From positions 1-16,862 of the forward strand of contig DLXZ01000259.1 of NCBI GenBank assembly GCA_003448675.1: a stretch of 16,862 nucleotides of DNA. The letters are read 5' to 3'. The position numbers and the translations under genes are program-made. Numbering within the stretch: the first letter of the stretch is position 1; every line of letters begins with the position of its first letter. Shown one piece after another: positions 1 through 7,657 of the stretch. Below the pieces are notes generated by a model. That model saw nothing but the letters and a program-made list of their open reading frames with translations, made no database searches and was not told the origin of the DNA. This stretch comes from Porticoccaceae bacterium. GTDB lineage: Bacteria > Pseudomonadota > Gammaproteobacteria > Pseudomonadales > Porticoccaceae.

Positions 1-733
1 AACACACCTGCCGGGCCCAGGCCATCAGTTTGCCCGTCCTGGAGTGAATGGCTACACCCATAAAACGTTTGGCGCCTTGCGGTGGGTCAATTTCCCAGGC
101 GCTGACGACGTAGTGCTCGGAGGCTGGCAGCTTTTCCTTCATGCTCGCCGCGCAACTGCCGAGTACCAGCACGCCTGAGCCGGGGTTGCGCAACTTGAGC
201 GCGGTCACGCCAGGACAATCCAGAACCGACCAGATATAAACCGGGTCGATATATCCGTCTGCTTTCGCTTGTTCCGGCGAAGGCCGCCATACTGATGCCA
301 CCAGATTTTCGCCCATGGATTTTCCCTGAATATTCGGCAGTGGCCCAATAAACAGGCGTAAACCTTCACCTACCGGGCGAATGGGGCTGCACACATAGCA
401 GCCACGCGGATCAACCCGGTGTAGAAAGATAAAGTTTTCGCTGGCTTGCCGTGCGGCTTCGTAGTTCGGCGGGTTCGGCACTTCCAGATCGAGCAGGGTG
501 GGTTTGCCACTGCCCAGTAAATTCGCTTTTGAGCAATTTTGTTCGAGAAAGAATTCGACGTTGCCTTCGGCCGAAGATTTGACAGTTAGCGGTGTTTCCG
601 TGGGAAAGGCCGCGTTGAGGCGCACTTCCGCATCACCTGATATAAAGCTGGCCACCACGCCACAACTGTAACCGCCATTGGCGACGCCGGTGGCGCCGTT
701 ATATATCCCGTCAATGGTTAGTGTTTGTTCCAT
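1..733 (-). CDS. Hotdog-fold (thioesterase-like) protein, 3' end beyond the window
   Basis: The minus strand is open without a stop from an ATG at 731-733 to the left edge (244 codons read), so the gene is partial. The protein begins MEQTLTIDGIYNG and has no signal peptide. Visible landmarks are NGGYSCG (residues 19-25), a Cys pair in CYVCSP (112-117), the GEGLRLF stretch (122-128) and SVLDCPG (169-175). This arrangement resembles actinobacterial and proteobacterial proteins with two tandem hotdog domains, the fold of acyl-CoA thioesterases and dehydratases. That assignment is from memory of the family, not from a search. No substrate can be given. The start has only a weak ribosome site (GAGA). 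The gene is divergent from the peptidase gene at 842, with about 108 bp between the two starts. Confidence 0.7.
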   Translation of the reverse strand, partial: MEQTLTIDGIYNGATGVANGGYSCGVVASFISGDAEVRLNAAFPTETPLTVKSSAEGNVEFFLEQNCSKANLLGSGKPTLLDLEVPNPPNYEAARQASENFIFLHRVDPRGCYVCSPIRPVGEGLRLFIGPLPNIQGKSMGENLVASVWRPSPEQAKADGYIDPVYIWSVLDCPGVTALKLRNPGSGVLVLGSCAASMKEKLPASEHYVVSAWEIDPPQGAKRFMGVAIHSRTGKLMAWARQVC

Positions 734-841
734 CACGTCTCGTTCCAGGGAAGGAGCTTTGTCACATGCGACTGCGTTCCTGAAACTCGCAATCATAAAC
801 GCTTTGGCATACCCTTGTGCAAGGGATCGGATGATGCGCCG

Positions 842-1429
842 ATGAATGAACACGAGGACAAACGCGAAGAGAAAAGACTGGCCACCGTTGCCATGCATGA
901 GGCTGGTCATGTGGTGGTATCCCATTACTATGGACGACGAGTCTATGGTGCAAAGTTGGGCGAAGAGGGCTCCCGTATGGATCGCAGTGTGGTGCGTTTT
1001 GAGCTAACGCCCCATGTGAGAACTATCCATAATCGCGTCCACGAGCTAGCTGAATTGTGGCCCCTGGCGGTTAGGGAAACCCTGGTCACGACACGCATTC
1101 GTTTTGCTGGTCCGGTATCCCAGGCGGTTTACCTGAAAAAGCCATTCCGCGAAGTCCATGGTGGGCAGGATTATTATGATGCCCTGGTGGAACTGCTTCG
1201 GCTGGAGAAATTGCGCATTTCACTACCCGGCGCGGATCAGCTGGATATTACTTATAAGGACGACAATATCCTCGATATGGTTGCAGAGGACGTAGTGGAT
1301 CTGTTTGTGGAACGGGAATATATCAACTATGTGGGCCGTGTCGCTCGTGGCCTGATTGAAAAACAGGAATTATCGGAACGGGAGATCAACAATCTCCTGC
1401 ATGATATGCCACTACATATTTGGGACTAG
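842..1429 (+). CDS. Stand-alone FtsH/M41-type zinc peptidase domain protein
   Basis: A 195-residue protein carries HEAGH at residues 19-23, the zinc-binding HExxH helix of M41 (FtsH) peptidases. Further on, FAGPVSQAV (88-96) followed by HGGQDYYDA (106-114) matches the region of FtsH that supplies the third zinc ligand, so Asp110 is the probable ligand. No AAA+ ATPase domain, Walker motif or membrane segment precedes it; the protein starts almost directly with the peptidase helix. It therefore cannot unfold substrates as FtsH does unless it has a partner. I chose the ATG at 842 because the longer in-frame TTG at 725 would overlap the divergent gene's start. The ribosome site (AAGGGA, 821-826) is rather far away, so the start is uncertain. 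Protease activity is inferred from the motifs; the biological role is unknown. Confidence 0.75.
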   Translation: MNEHEDKREEKRLATVAMHEAGHVVVSHYYGRRVYGAKLGEEGSRMDRSVVRFELTPHVRTIHNRVHELAELWPLAVRETLVTTRIRFAGPVSQAVYLKKPFREVHGGQDYYDALVELLRLEKLRISLPGADQLDITYKDDNILDMVAEDVVDLFVEREYINYVGRVARGLIEKQELSEREINNLLHDMPLHIWD

Positions 1430-1509
1430 GCCCCTCGCTATCCAGAGGCGTTAGCAGGGCCACGAATGAAAATTATTACTTTTAATAAACTAACCATTAA
1501 GGAAGCATT

Positions 1510-2277
1510 ATGAGATTTGAAAATCGCGTGGTACTGGTGACTGGCGGGGCCTCGGGCATTGGCCTGAAAGCCTCCGAGCTGTTTATCAGCGAAGGCGCTA
1601 CTGTTGTCGCCGTTGACCTGAATCAGGAAAAACTCGACGCTGCCGCCGCTTCGTTGGGCAAGGCCTATTGTGCTACGCGCTGTGACATAACCAGTGTAGA
1701 TAATATTCAACAATTACTGGTCGACGTTGAGAAAACCCACGGTCGTCTGGATACATTGGTCAATAACGCCGCCTGGGCGGAATTCAAAAATCCGGAAGAA
1801 GTGGAAGAAGCCAGTTACGACGCCCAGATGGCTGTGCTGATCAAAGCCCCGCTATTTCTGGTGAAACATGCCGCCAGGCTCTTGCGAGCAGCGCCAAATG
1901 GATCCGTTGTGAATATTGCTTCCGCCGCCGCGGTTATGGCCATCGATAAATATTGCCCCTATGGCGTTGGCAAAGCCGCGATCCTTAAATTTACCGAAGA
2001 CAGCGTTATCACCGTGCCGGGTATCCGCCATAACGTTATTCTACCTGGCCTGATCGACACCCCGATTCTGGCCGATGTTTACGGAGAGGAAGTAAGCGTA
2101 CGTCTGAAGCAGGAAGTACCCAAGGTAATGCCCAGTGGTCGGGTAGGCAAACCGGAGGATATTGCCAACGCCATCGTATTTCTTGCTTCGGATCAAGCCA
2201 CTTACGTTAATGGCTGTCCCATGTATGTGGACGGTGGTATGCATCTGGTGAACGCTTTTAACCTGATGCAGGGCTGA
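1510..2277 (+). CDS. Short-chain dehydrogenase/reductase (SDR), first of two
   Basis: A 255-residue classical SDR, cytoplasmic, with a single Rossmann domain. It shows the cofactor loop TGGASGIG (11-18), an acidic Asp36 at the end of strand 2 that favours NAD(H) over NADP(H), NNAA (85-88, a variant of NNAG), Ser138, and the catalytic Tyr151/Lys155 pair in YGVGK. The PG motif after the catalytic helix is at 179-180. The helix following Lys155 looks about two residues shorter than usual. A good ribosome site (AAGGAAG, 1499-1505) precedes the ATG. The gene lies 80 bp after the M41-like gene and 53 bp before a second SDR, and may share a transcript with it. SDRs of this type oxidise or reduce hydroxyl/keto groups on many substrates; the substrate here is unknown. 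Confidence 0.88.
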   Translation: MRFENRVVLVTGGASGIGLKASELFISEGATVVAVDLNQEKLDAAAASLGKAYCATRCDITSVDNIQQLLVDVEKTHGRLDTLVNNAAWAEFKNPEEVEEASYDAQMAVLIKAPLFLVKHAARLLRAAPNGSVVNIASAAAVMAIDKYCPYGVGKAAILKFTEDSVITVPGIRHNVILPGLIDTPILADVYGEEVSVRLKQEVPKVMPSGRVGKPEDIANAIVFLASDQATYVNGCPMYVDGGMHLVNAFNLMQG

Positions 2278-2330
2278 TGCCGACAGCGAATAATCACACT
2301 ATATAGTTGCAGTAAAAGAGGAAAACAGTA

Positions 2331-3158
2331 ATGGGTGAACTTGACGGAAAGGTGGCAGTAATCACCGGCGGCGCCAGCGGTATCGGAGAGCGCAGCGTGA
2401 GGCTTTTTGCGGAGGAGGGCGCGCGGGTGGTAATCGCCGATATGCAGGAGGAGCGCGGACAGGCTCTTGCCGCCGAGTTGGGAGACGTCGCGACTTTTGT
2501 TGAAGTGGAGGTGCGTAGCGAGGAACAGGTTAAATCCGCCGTGGACACAGCTGTTTCAAAATGGGGCCGGCTTGACTGTATTTTTAATAATGCCGGGTTT
2601 GGTGGGGTGCTGGGTCCGGTTGAAGATACACCAGTCGATGAATTCGATATGACCTATGATGTACTCGTACGTGGGGTTTTTCTGGGTATGAAATACGCTG
2701 CCCCGGTTATGAAAAAGCAGAAATCGGGCAGCATTATTAACACCGGCTCGATCGCTGGTCTGCATTCAGGTTATAGCCCCCACGCTTATGCCGGCGCCAA
2801 ATCGGCGGTCATTCATATGAGCAAATCCGTTGCCATGGAGCTGGGCGAACACTTTATCCGCGTTAACGCCATCTGCCCCGGTTTTATCGCCACGCCCCTG
2901 GCGGCCAATACCGTGGGTAAATCCGACGAGCTGGTGGATCGGGTCAAGCCCGCCTTTGAGAAAACCCAGGCTATTCCCAGAGCCGGCATCCCGGATGACA
3001 TTGCCCAGATGGCTTGCTGGCTCGCGGGTGACCGCTCTACATTTGTCACCGGCCAGGCCATGGTTGTGGATGGTGGCCTGACCAACGGTATCAAATGGGC
3101 CGACCAGCCGAGCTTTCAGAAGGAATATCATCCGATTAAGGTGTATCGGCCGAAGTAA
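2331..3158 (+). CDS. Short-chain dehydrogenase/reductase (SDR), second of two
   Basis: A 275-residue classical SDR with TGGASGIG (12-19), Asp37 for NAD preference, NNAG (86-89), catalytic Ser140, Tyr153 and Lys157 (YAGAK), and the PG turn at 183-184 (CPGFIATPL). The ordinary C-terminal end VDGG (247-250) is followed by about 25 further residues rich in charged and aromatic positions, longer than most classical members. The ribosome site GAGGA (2318-2322) is 8 bases from the ATG. It is clearly diverged from the SDR just upstream, sharing little outside family motifs, so the pair does not look like a recent duplication. The two may catalyse successive steps of one pathway (inference). The nearby hotdog and patatin genes make a lipid or steroid substrate conceivable, but nothing in the sequence proves it. 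Confidence 0.9.
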   Translation: MGELDGKVAVITGGASGIGERSVRLFAEEGARVVIADMQEERGQALAAELGDVATFVEVEVRSEEQVKSAVDTAVSKWGRLDCIFNNAGFGGVLGPVEDTPVDEFDMTYDVLVRGVFLGMKYAAPVMKKQKSGSIINTGSIAGLHSGYSPHAYAGAKSAVIHMSKSVAMELGEHFIRVNAICPGFIATPLAANTVGKSDELVDRVKPAFEKTQAIPRAGIPDDIAQMACWLAGDRSTFVTGQAMVVDGGLTNGIKWADQPSFQKEYHPIKVYRPK

Positions 3159-3173
3159 CAAGCGTTTCGCTTG
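3159..3173 (+). terminator. Small hairpin after the second SDR, possible weak terminator
   Basis: Directly after the SDR stop codon a perfect 6-bp stem, CAAGCG / CGCTTG, encloses a TTT loop. It is followed by ATTTGC rather than a clean T run. It lies between convergent genes, where a terminator is expected, but the stem is short and the tail poor, so efficiency would be low. Confidence 0.35.
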
Positions 3174-3380
3174 ATTTGCAGTGGTGAGTATTAATGTCGG
3201 CGTTGAGGTTAAGGACAATTCACTTGGTGGTGTTCCAGTTTTTTCCAATGGCGAAATCGAAAACTGTGGAAGTCGAACGGGTATTCAATACAGCAAAGTC
3301 ACAAACAGGTGGAGTGCTTCAGGAGCAGTACGGACACATATAAAATCCCGCACCGCTTTCAAGTGACTGGAGCAAAAGCG
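3174..3380. other. Non-coding gap between convergent genes
   Basis: About 200 bp between the second SDR (plus strand) and the patatin gene (minus strand). A GTG-started 61-codon frame at 3181-3366 has no ribosome site and no recognisable features, so I do not call it a gene. No strong terminator, promoter or repeat was seen. Confidence 0.5.
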
Positions 3381-4532
3381 CTAGGGTCTGCCTGAGGCGG
3401 AGCGGGATGGAGACTGCTGATCAAGAAAAAAACCCAGGATATTTTCTTCCTGGCGCAGTGCATCCCGATAACCCAGATCCAGGAGGTCGCGGCAAAATCC
3501 CGGCTCAAACAGCAGATAGCTGGCGGCGCTAGCGCCTCCGCCTTTGGCGGTGGCTCCGGTGCCTCGCAGGAATAGACGCACACTGCGTGGTAATTCGTGA
3601 ATGTGGTGTTGTGCCATTTCATCGATGGGTTCCGTTGGCGATATGCAGACATAGTCAATATGCCGCAAGTTCTCTTCCCTGGCTTTATCGGGCATATGGC
3701 GAGTCAGTTTGTTGATGGCTTCCAGGGTCTCTAAATCGCTTTCAATGGCGTCGATAAAGGCGCTGTTGAGAAGTTGGGCTATCATTTGCGCGACCGACGG
3801 GGGGTGCTCGGATTTATGCAGGGAATCGGTATGGATGGGGTTGTCGCTGACACCGATAATAAATAGTTTTTCCGCGCCCAGATGAATTGCCGCACTCAGG
3901 GGTTTTAGTTGCCGAACCGCCCCGTCGCCGTAGTAGTTTCCGTCAATGGAGGCCGCTGGAAAAATAGTGGGTATTGCCGAGGAAGCTATCAGGTGATCAA
4001 TGCTCAGTCCGGTGCGCACACCCAGGCGGCGGGTGCGCTCCCAGTTATCGTGGTTGCCCTGAAAAAATGTTACTGAACGGCCGGTTTCATAGTCCATCGC
4101 GGTGGTGCTGACGGCGGTCAGTTCACCGCTTGCGATGGCTTCGTCAATATAGCGAAAGCGGACCAGTTGCTCGAGCAGTTGGCGCAGAGGTGTGTTGTCG
4201 AGCAGCGCCAGGGGGTGATGGCGGCTGTAACCGCCGTGCAGCAGGGATATCAGAATGCGGGCGGTATTTTTAATGACGCCAAGGGTGTCGGTTCGATAAA
4301 TGTCTTCTGCTTGCAGATTAGCCCAGATGGCTTCCAGTTTACGTGCTCGCAATCTCAGATGGCCGGGCCTGCCGGCCAGGGCCAGGGCATTGATTGCTCC
4401 GGCTGAAGTCCCACAGATAATGGGGAAAGGATTATGGGTGCGCCTCGGCAGGATTTCGGAGACGGCTTTCAAAACGCCTACCTGGTAGGCGGCCCGGGCG
4501 CCGCCTCCCGATAAAATCAGGGCTGTGCTCAT
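3381..4532 (-). CDS. Patatin-like phospholipase (lipid acyl hydrolase)
   Basis: A 383-residue protein with all parts of a patatin catalytic site: the oxyanion loop GGGARA (9-14), the nucleophile elbow GTSAG (41-45, Ser43) and the dyad Asp203 in DGA (203-205). The family hydrolyses acyl chains from phospholipids or other lipids through a Ser-Asp dyad. The N-terminus starts directly with the first core strand and shows no signal peptide or membrane segment, so the enzyme is probably cytoplasmic or peripheral on the inner membrane. The C-terminal half (about 230-383) is less typical and could hold a specificity region. It lies 53 bp downstream of the flavodoxin-like gene on the same strand, and the two may be co-transcribed. 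Family assignment is firm; the physiological substrate is not known. Confidence 0.9.
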   Translation of the reverse strand: MSTALILSGGGARAAYQVGVLKAVSEILPRRTHNPFPIICGTSAGAINALALAGRPGHLRLRARKLEAIWANLQAEDIYRTDTLGVIKNTARILISLLHGGYSRHHPLALLDNTPLRQLLEQLVRFRYIDEAIASGELTAVSTTAMDYETGRSVTFFQGNHDNWERTRRLGVRTGLSIDHLIASSAIPTIFPAASIDGNYYGDGAVRQLKPLSAAIHLGAEKLFIIGVSDNPIHTDSLHKSEHPPSVAQMIAQLLNSAFIDAIESDLETLEAINKLTRHMPDKAREENLRHIDYVCISPTEPIDEMAQHHIHELPRSVRLFLRGTGATAKGGGASAASYLLFEPGFCRDLLDLGYRDALRQEENILGFFLDQQSPSRSASGRP

Positions 4533-4585
4533 GGTTTTTTTGGTATCCCGCTGTAGTTAACAAATGCTCAAGGGGTGCCGAATTT

Positions 4586-5041
4586 TTAAAAAATTCCCAA
4601 GTTCAGACCCGCCGCCATGGCCAGGCCCAGTTCGGTGCACCTGTTAATGTCTTCCTTGTCGGGCTCGCCTTTTACGATGACCGCATCGGCGACCTTGCGC
4701 ATGGGGTAGCCCAGGGCGATGCGCTCGATTTCCCGTAGCGCTCCTGTGCCATCATTGCCGGCGCTGATAAAAACCCCGTAGGGTAAATTAAGCTGATATG
4801 GCTCGGCCGGATAAAATGTCCTATCGAAAAAATCCTTTAAAGCACCGCTCATGTACCCGAAGTTTTCCGGTGTGCCAAAAATCAAACCGTTGCACCACAG
4901 CAGGTCTTCCAGCGTGGCATCGAAAGCCCGGATCAGGCGGCTGTCAACTTGGTGTTCCTGTTGTGCGCCCGTAAAAACAGCCCGGGCCAATTGTTCGGTT
5001 CGATCACTCTGGCTGTGGTAGATGATCAAGAGCTTTGACAT
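4586..5041 (-). CDS. Flavodoxin-like FMN protein / NAD(P)H oxidoreductase family
   Basis: A 151-residue protein with the flavodoxin fold: first strand KLLIIYHS (3-10), a phosphate-binding loop SQSDRT (10-15), the second flavin loop GTPENFGYMSG (56-66) followed by a helix with FFDRTF (71-76), and SAGNDGTGA (93-101) as the third flavin-contact loop. Such proteins bind FMN and act as small redox carriers or NAD(P)H:quinone-type reductases in the cytoplasm. The length suits a short-chain flavodoxin or a trimmed reductase. The start matches the first strand exactly, but no good ribosome site precedes it. The start is only 19 bp from the divergent comEC start, so its promoter must lie inside comEC. 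The partner redox proteins are not identifiable from here. Confidence 0.82.
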   Translation of the reverse strand: MSKLLIIYHSQSDRTEQLARAVFTGAQQEHQVDSRLIRAFDATLEDLLWCNGLIFGTPENFGYMSGALKDFFDRTFYPAEPYQLNLPYGVFISAGNDGTGALREIERIALGYPMRKVADAVIVKGEPDKEDINRCTELGLAMAAGLNLGIF

Positions 5042-5060
5042 GGCGCAAGGCTAAGGAAAA

Positions 5061-7589
5061 TTGTCGCCAAAAGCAAAGCAGACTAGACTCGACGACGAAT
5101 CGATACTGCAACAACAGGGACGTGGTTTGCAGCGCTATCTCCTGCTTTTTTCAGCATCGGCCTATTCGTCCGCCTGGTGGACTGATTTGCCGGGCATTGC
5201 GCTCGTGCTCGGCGCTTTACTCGGTGGTGTTTGTAGCGCGGTGCTATTTCGCGGGACTCGGTTGGCGGGAAGTGCGCGCAATGTGCTGGCGCTTATCGCA
5301 GGCGCGACCTGGGCGAGTTTATGGGGCTGGGTTTTGCTCGCCCATGTTTTGCCCGCTGAGCGCGATAAAAGTGATTATAAGGTGAGTGGGGTGGTCGTTG
5401 GATTGCCCGAACAGGGCGCGCGCGGCACGCGTTTTGAATTTGATGTCCGTAGCCTCGAAGTACTCAATTCTGAATCAAACATCGAGCATGTCCCGTCGCT
5501 AAAACGTTTGCGCCTGAACTGGTATGGCGCTCCCTCCGTTGAAGTGGGGCAGCGTTGGCGATTATCGGTGCGCTTGCGTACGCCAAGAGGCTTCGCAAAT
5601 CCTGGCGGCTTTGATTACCGTCGTTGGTTACTGCAAAAAGGAATTTCCGCTACCGGTTATGTTCGGCATGGCGATCAGGCCGAAATGCTGGGTGAGGCAA
5701 AAGGACATTGGATTAATCGATACCGCCAGCGCCTCGGTGCTTTGATTGGCGGATCACAGGTCCAGGCATCCTCCGGTGCGGATCGGGAAGCGCTTAGCGT
5801 TGCATTGCTGTCAGCGCTCGCTATCGGTGACAGCCGTGGTCTGTCGCGTCAAACCTGGGCCATGCTGCGCCAAACCGGCACTATTCACCTGATGATTATT
5901 TCCGGCCTGCATCTGGGTATGGCGGCTACGTTCGGCATGGCAATGGGGGTGGTGCTGGGGCGTGGAATGTGCCTGGTGGGCAGTCCCATTCCGGCACGAC
6001 AGGTGGGTGCGGTGCTGGGCTTGGTGTTTGCTTTGGTGTATGGAGCGATGGCGGGTTTTACCTTGCCCACTCAGCGTGCGACGGTGATGGTGGCTGTGTT
6101 TCTGCTGGCAATGTTACTAAAACGGGCCTTGCGTCCCTGGCTGGCGTTTAGCTGGGCGCTGGCGCTGCAAGCATTGATTGATCCGCTTGCCGTCCTGTCG
6201 CCTGGTTTCTGGTTGTCCTACGGCACGGTGGCGGCTTTTGTCGCCTATTTTTCAGGCTATCCGCGGAGCGGACGTTTGAACTATGACAGGTGGAAAAGGG
6301 GGCGGGAAGACGGAGGCGGATTCTCCGCGATCTGGTTTTGGCTATCCACCAGGATTGCTCCCTGGATAGCGGGCTTACTCAAGGCCCAGTGGGTTGTATT
6401 CCTGATTTTATCCGGGGCGCTACTTTACTTTCAGGGCGAGGTCTCACTTTTAGCGCCGCTTATCAACCTGGTGGCCATCCCCTGGTTCAGCCTGGCGGTA
6501 GTACCGCTGGTATTGCTCGGCGTGATGAGTGCGGTCTTTAATGAGGCATTGGCGCTGTACTTCTGGCAGGGCGCTGCCTGGCACCTGGAGTTATTCACAT
6601 CCTTATTAGATGCCGCCAGGCCCCACGCCGAGCAATTGCAGTGGCGGATAGCCACCGACCGCCATTTTCTGGTTGGGTTAACCAGCCTTGGCGCGGGTAT
6701 GTTGTTGCTGGCGCCGAAAGGTTTGGGTGTCAGGGCTTTTGCCCTTTTGTTACTTGCCGCGGTGACTTGGGCAGAACCTCCGGAAGGGCCATTGTTGGAA
6801 GTGGCGGTGCTGGATGTGGGGCAGGGTTTGAGCGTGGTGGTGTCCAGTCGGGATAAGGTGCTGGTCTACGATGTGGGTTCCAAATTCAGCGATCGCTTTA
6901 ATATCGGCTCAGCGGTGCTGGCGCCTTACCTGAGATACCGTGGTGTCAGCGGGATCGACACTCTGGTGGTCAGCCATGGTGATAATGACCATGCCGGTGG
7001 TCTCCAGGGCTTGCTTGAAACCGTGGCCGTGGATCGCGTACTGGCAGGGCAAGCGCTCCACCTCCCCATTAAAGATGTGCAGCCGTGCGAGGCCGGTGTG
7101 ACCTGGCGCTGGCAAGAGCTGGAGTTTACCGTGCTACATCCGAGCGGATTCGAGGCTGGAAGGCCGGTAAATCAGTCGGACAATAACCAGTCCTGTGTGC
7201 TGAGCATCACGATGGGCGATCAAACAATTCTCCTTACCGGTGATATCGAAGCGGATGTTGAGCAGGTGCTGCTGCAAAAAGGCATCTTGCCCTCGGATGT
7301 CACCTTGCTGCTAGCCCCCCATCACGGGAGTAAAACTTCCTCCAGCGAGGGCTTTGTTCGTTGGGTCAATCCCGACCATGTGGTGTATTCGGCCGGCTAT
7401 AACCACCATTTTGGTCATCCTCATGACCGGGTTGTCGACCGTTACACCGCGATCGGTTCGCGACAGTGGTCGACGGGGCAGGCGGGCGCGCTGATTTTTG
7501 TGTGGCTGAATCGACGAAACGTCCGTATCGGCCGCGCTCGCGACTCATTTGTGGGCTATTGGCATACGCCAATAGCCGTGCCGCTTTGA
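5061..7589 (+). CDS. comEC: ComEC/Rec2 DNA-uptake channel protein
   Basis: An 842-residue inner-membrane protein for transport of single-stranded DNA during natural transformation. Regions in order: an N-terminal membrane segment and soluble OB-like region (about 30-210), the Competence membrane domain with the family hallmark ISGLHLG (280-286) and many hydrophobic segments to about 560, and a C-terminal metallo-beta-lactamase-like domain. The latter keeps HGDNDH (639-644) and APHHGSK (752-758), so it looks capable of metal binding and possibly nuclease action. No ATG is available: a TAA at 5052-5054 closes the frame upstream. TTG at 5061 (AAGGA, only 3 bases away) and TTG at 5127 (AGGGA at 5116-5120, 6 bases away) are the candidates, and the second has the better ribosome site. 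It is the first plus-strand gene of the envelope gene block. Confidence 0.95.
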   Translation: MSPKAKQTRLDDESILQQQGRGLQRYLLLFSASAYSSAWWTDLPGIALVLGALLGGVCSAVLFRGTRLAGSARNVLALIAGATWASLWGWVLLAHVLPAERDKSDYKVSGVVVGLPEQGARGTRFEFDVRSLEVLNSESNIEHVPSLKRLRLNWYGAPSVEVGQRWRLSVRLRTPRGFANPGGFDYRRWLLQKGISATGYVRHGDQAEMLGEAKGHWINRYRQRLGALIGGSQVQASSGADREALSVALLSALAIGDSRGLSRQTWAMLRQTGTIHLMIISGLHLGMAATFGMAMGVVLGRGMCLVGSPIPARQVGAVLGLVFALVYGAMAGFTLPTQRATVMVAVFLLAMLLKRALRPWLAFSWALALQALIDPLAVLSPGFWLSYGTVAAFVAYFSGYPRSGRLNYDRWKRGREDGGGFSAIWFWLSTRIAPWIAGLLKAQWVVFLILSGALLYFQGEVSLLAPLINLVAIPWFSLAVVPLVLLGVMSAVFNEALALYFWQGAAWHLELFTSLLDAARPHAEQLQWRIATDRHFLVGLTSLGAGMLLLAPKGLGVRAFALLLLAAVTWAEPPEGPLLEVAVLDVGQGLSVVVSSRDKVLVYDVGSKFSDRFNIGSAVLAPYLRYRGVSGIDTLVVSHGDNDHAGGLQGLLETVAVDRVLAGQALHLPIKDVQPCEAGVTWRWQELEFTVLHPSGFEAGRPVNQSDNNQSCVLSITMGDQTILLTGDIEADVEQVLLQKGILPSDVTLLLAPHHGSKTSSSEGFVRWVNPDHVVYSAGYNHHFGHPHDRVVDRYTAIGSRQWSTGQAGALIFVWLNRRNVRIGRARDSFVGYWHTPIAVPL
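7554..7577. repeat. Perfect 10-bp inverted repeat at the 3' end of comEC
   Basis: GGCTATTGGC (7554-7563) and GCCAATAGCC (7568-7577) pair perfectly around a 4-base ATAC loop, ending just 10 bases before the comEC stop codon. There is no T run afterwards, so it is not a classical intrinsic terminator. It could act as an RNA stability or attenuation element between comEC and exbB. No second copy was seen in the window. Confidence 0.75.
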
Positions 7590-7657
7590 TATGATAGGCG
7601 GCGGTTAAACTGGAATTGAATAGACAGCGGTATATTCAAAAATATAGGGAGTGTGCC

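Noticed and set aside
725..841. Longer TTG-started version of the M41-like protein
   Set aside because: It would overlap the start of the divergent hotdog gene, lacks a ribosome site, and the added 39 residues show no domain.
1429..1461. GGCCC / GGGCC hairpin after the M41-like gene
   Set aside because: Imperfect stem with a long loop and no T run following; not a convincing terminator.
3181..3366. GTG-started 61-codon frame between the second SDR and patatin genes
   Set aside because: No ribosome site, no recognisable motif, and low-complexity composition in a convergent intergenic gap.
4580..4596. AT-rich palindrome GAATTTTT-A-AAAAATTC at the flavodoxin 3' end
   Set aside because: Stem is nearly all A-T and part of the coding end; too unstable to be called a terminator.
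5035..5040. Perfect TTGACA -35 hexamer just before comEC
   Set aside because: No acceptable -10 box at 16-18 bp; it also encodes the flavodoxin Met-Ser-Lys start on the other strand. Kept only as a possibility if comEC starts at 5127.
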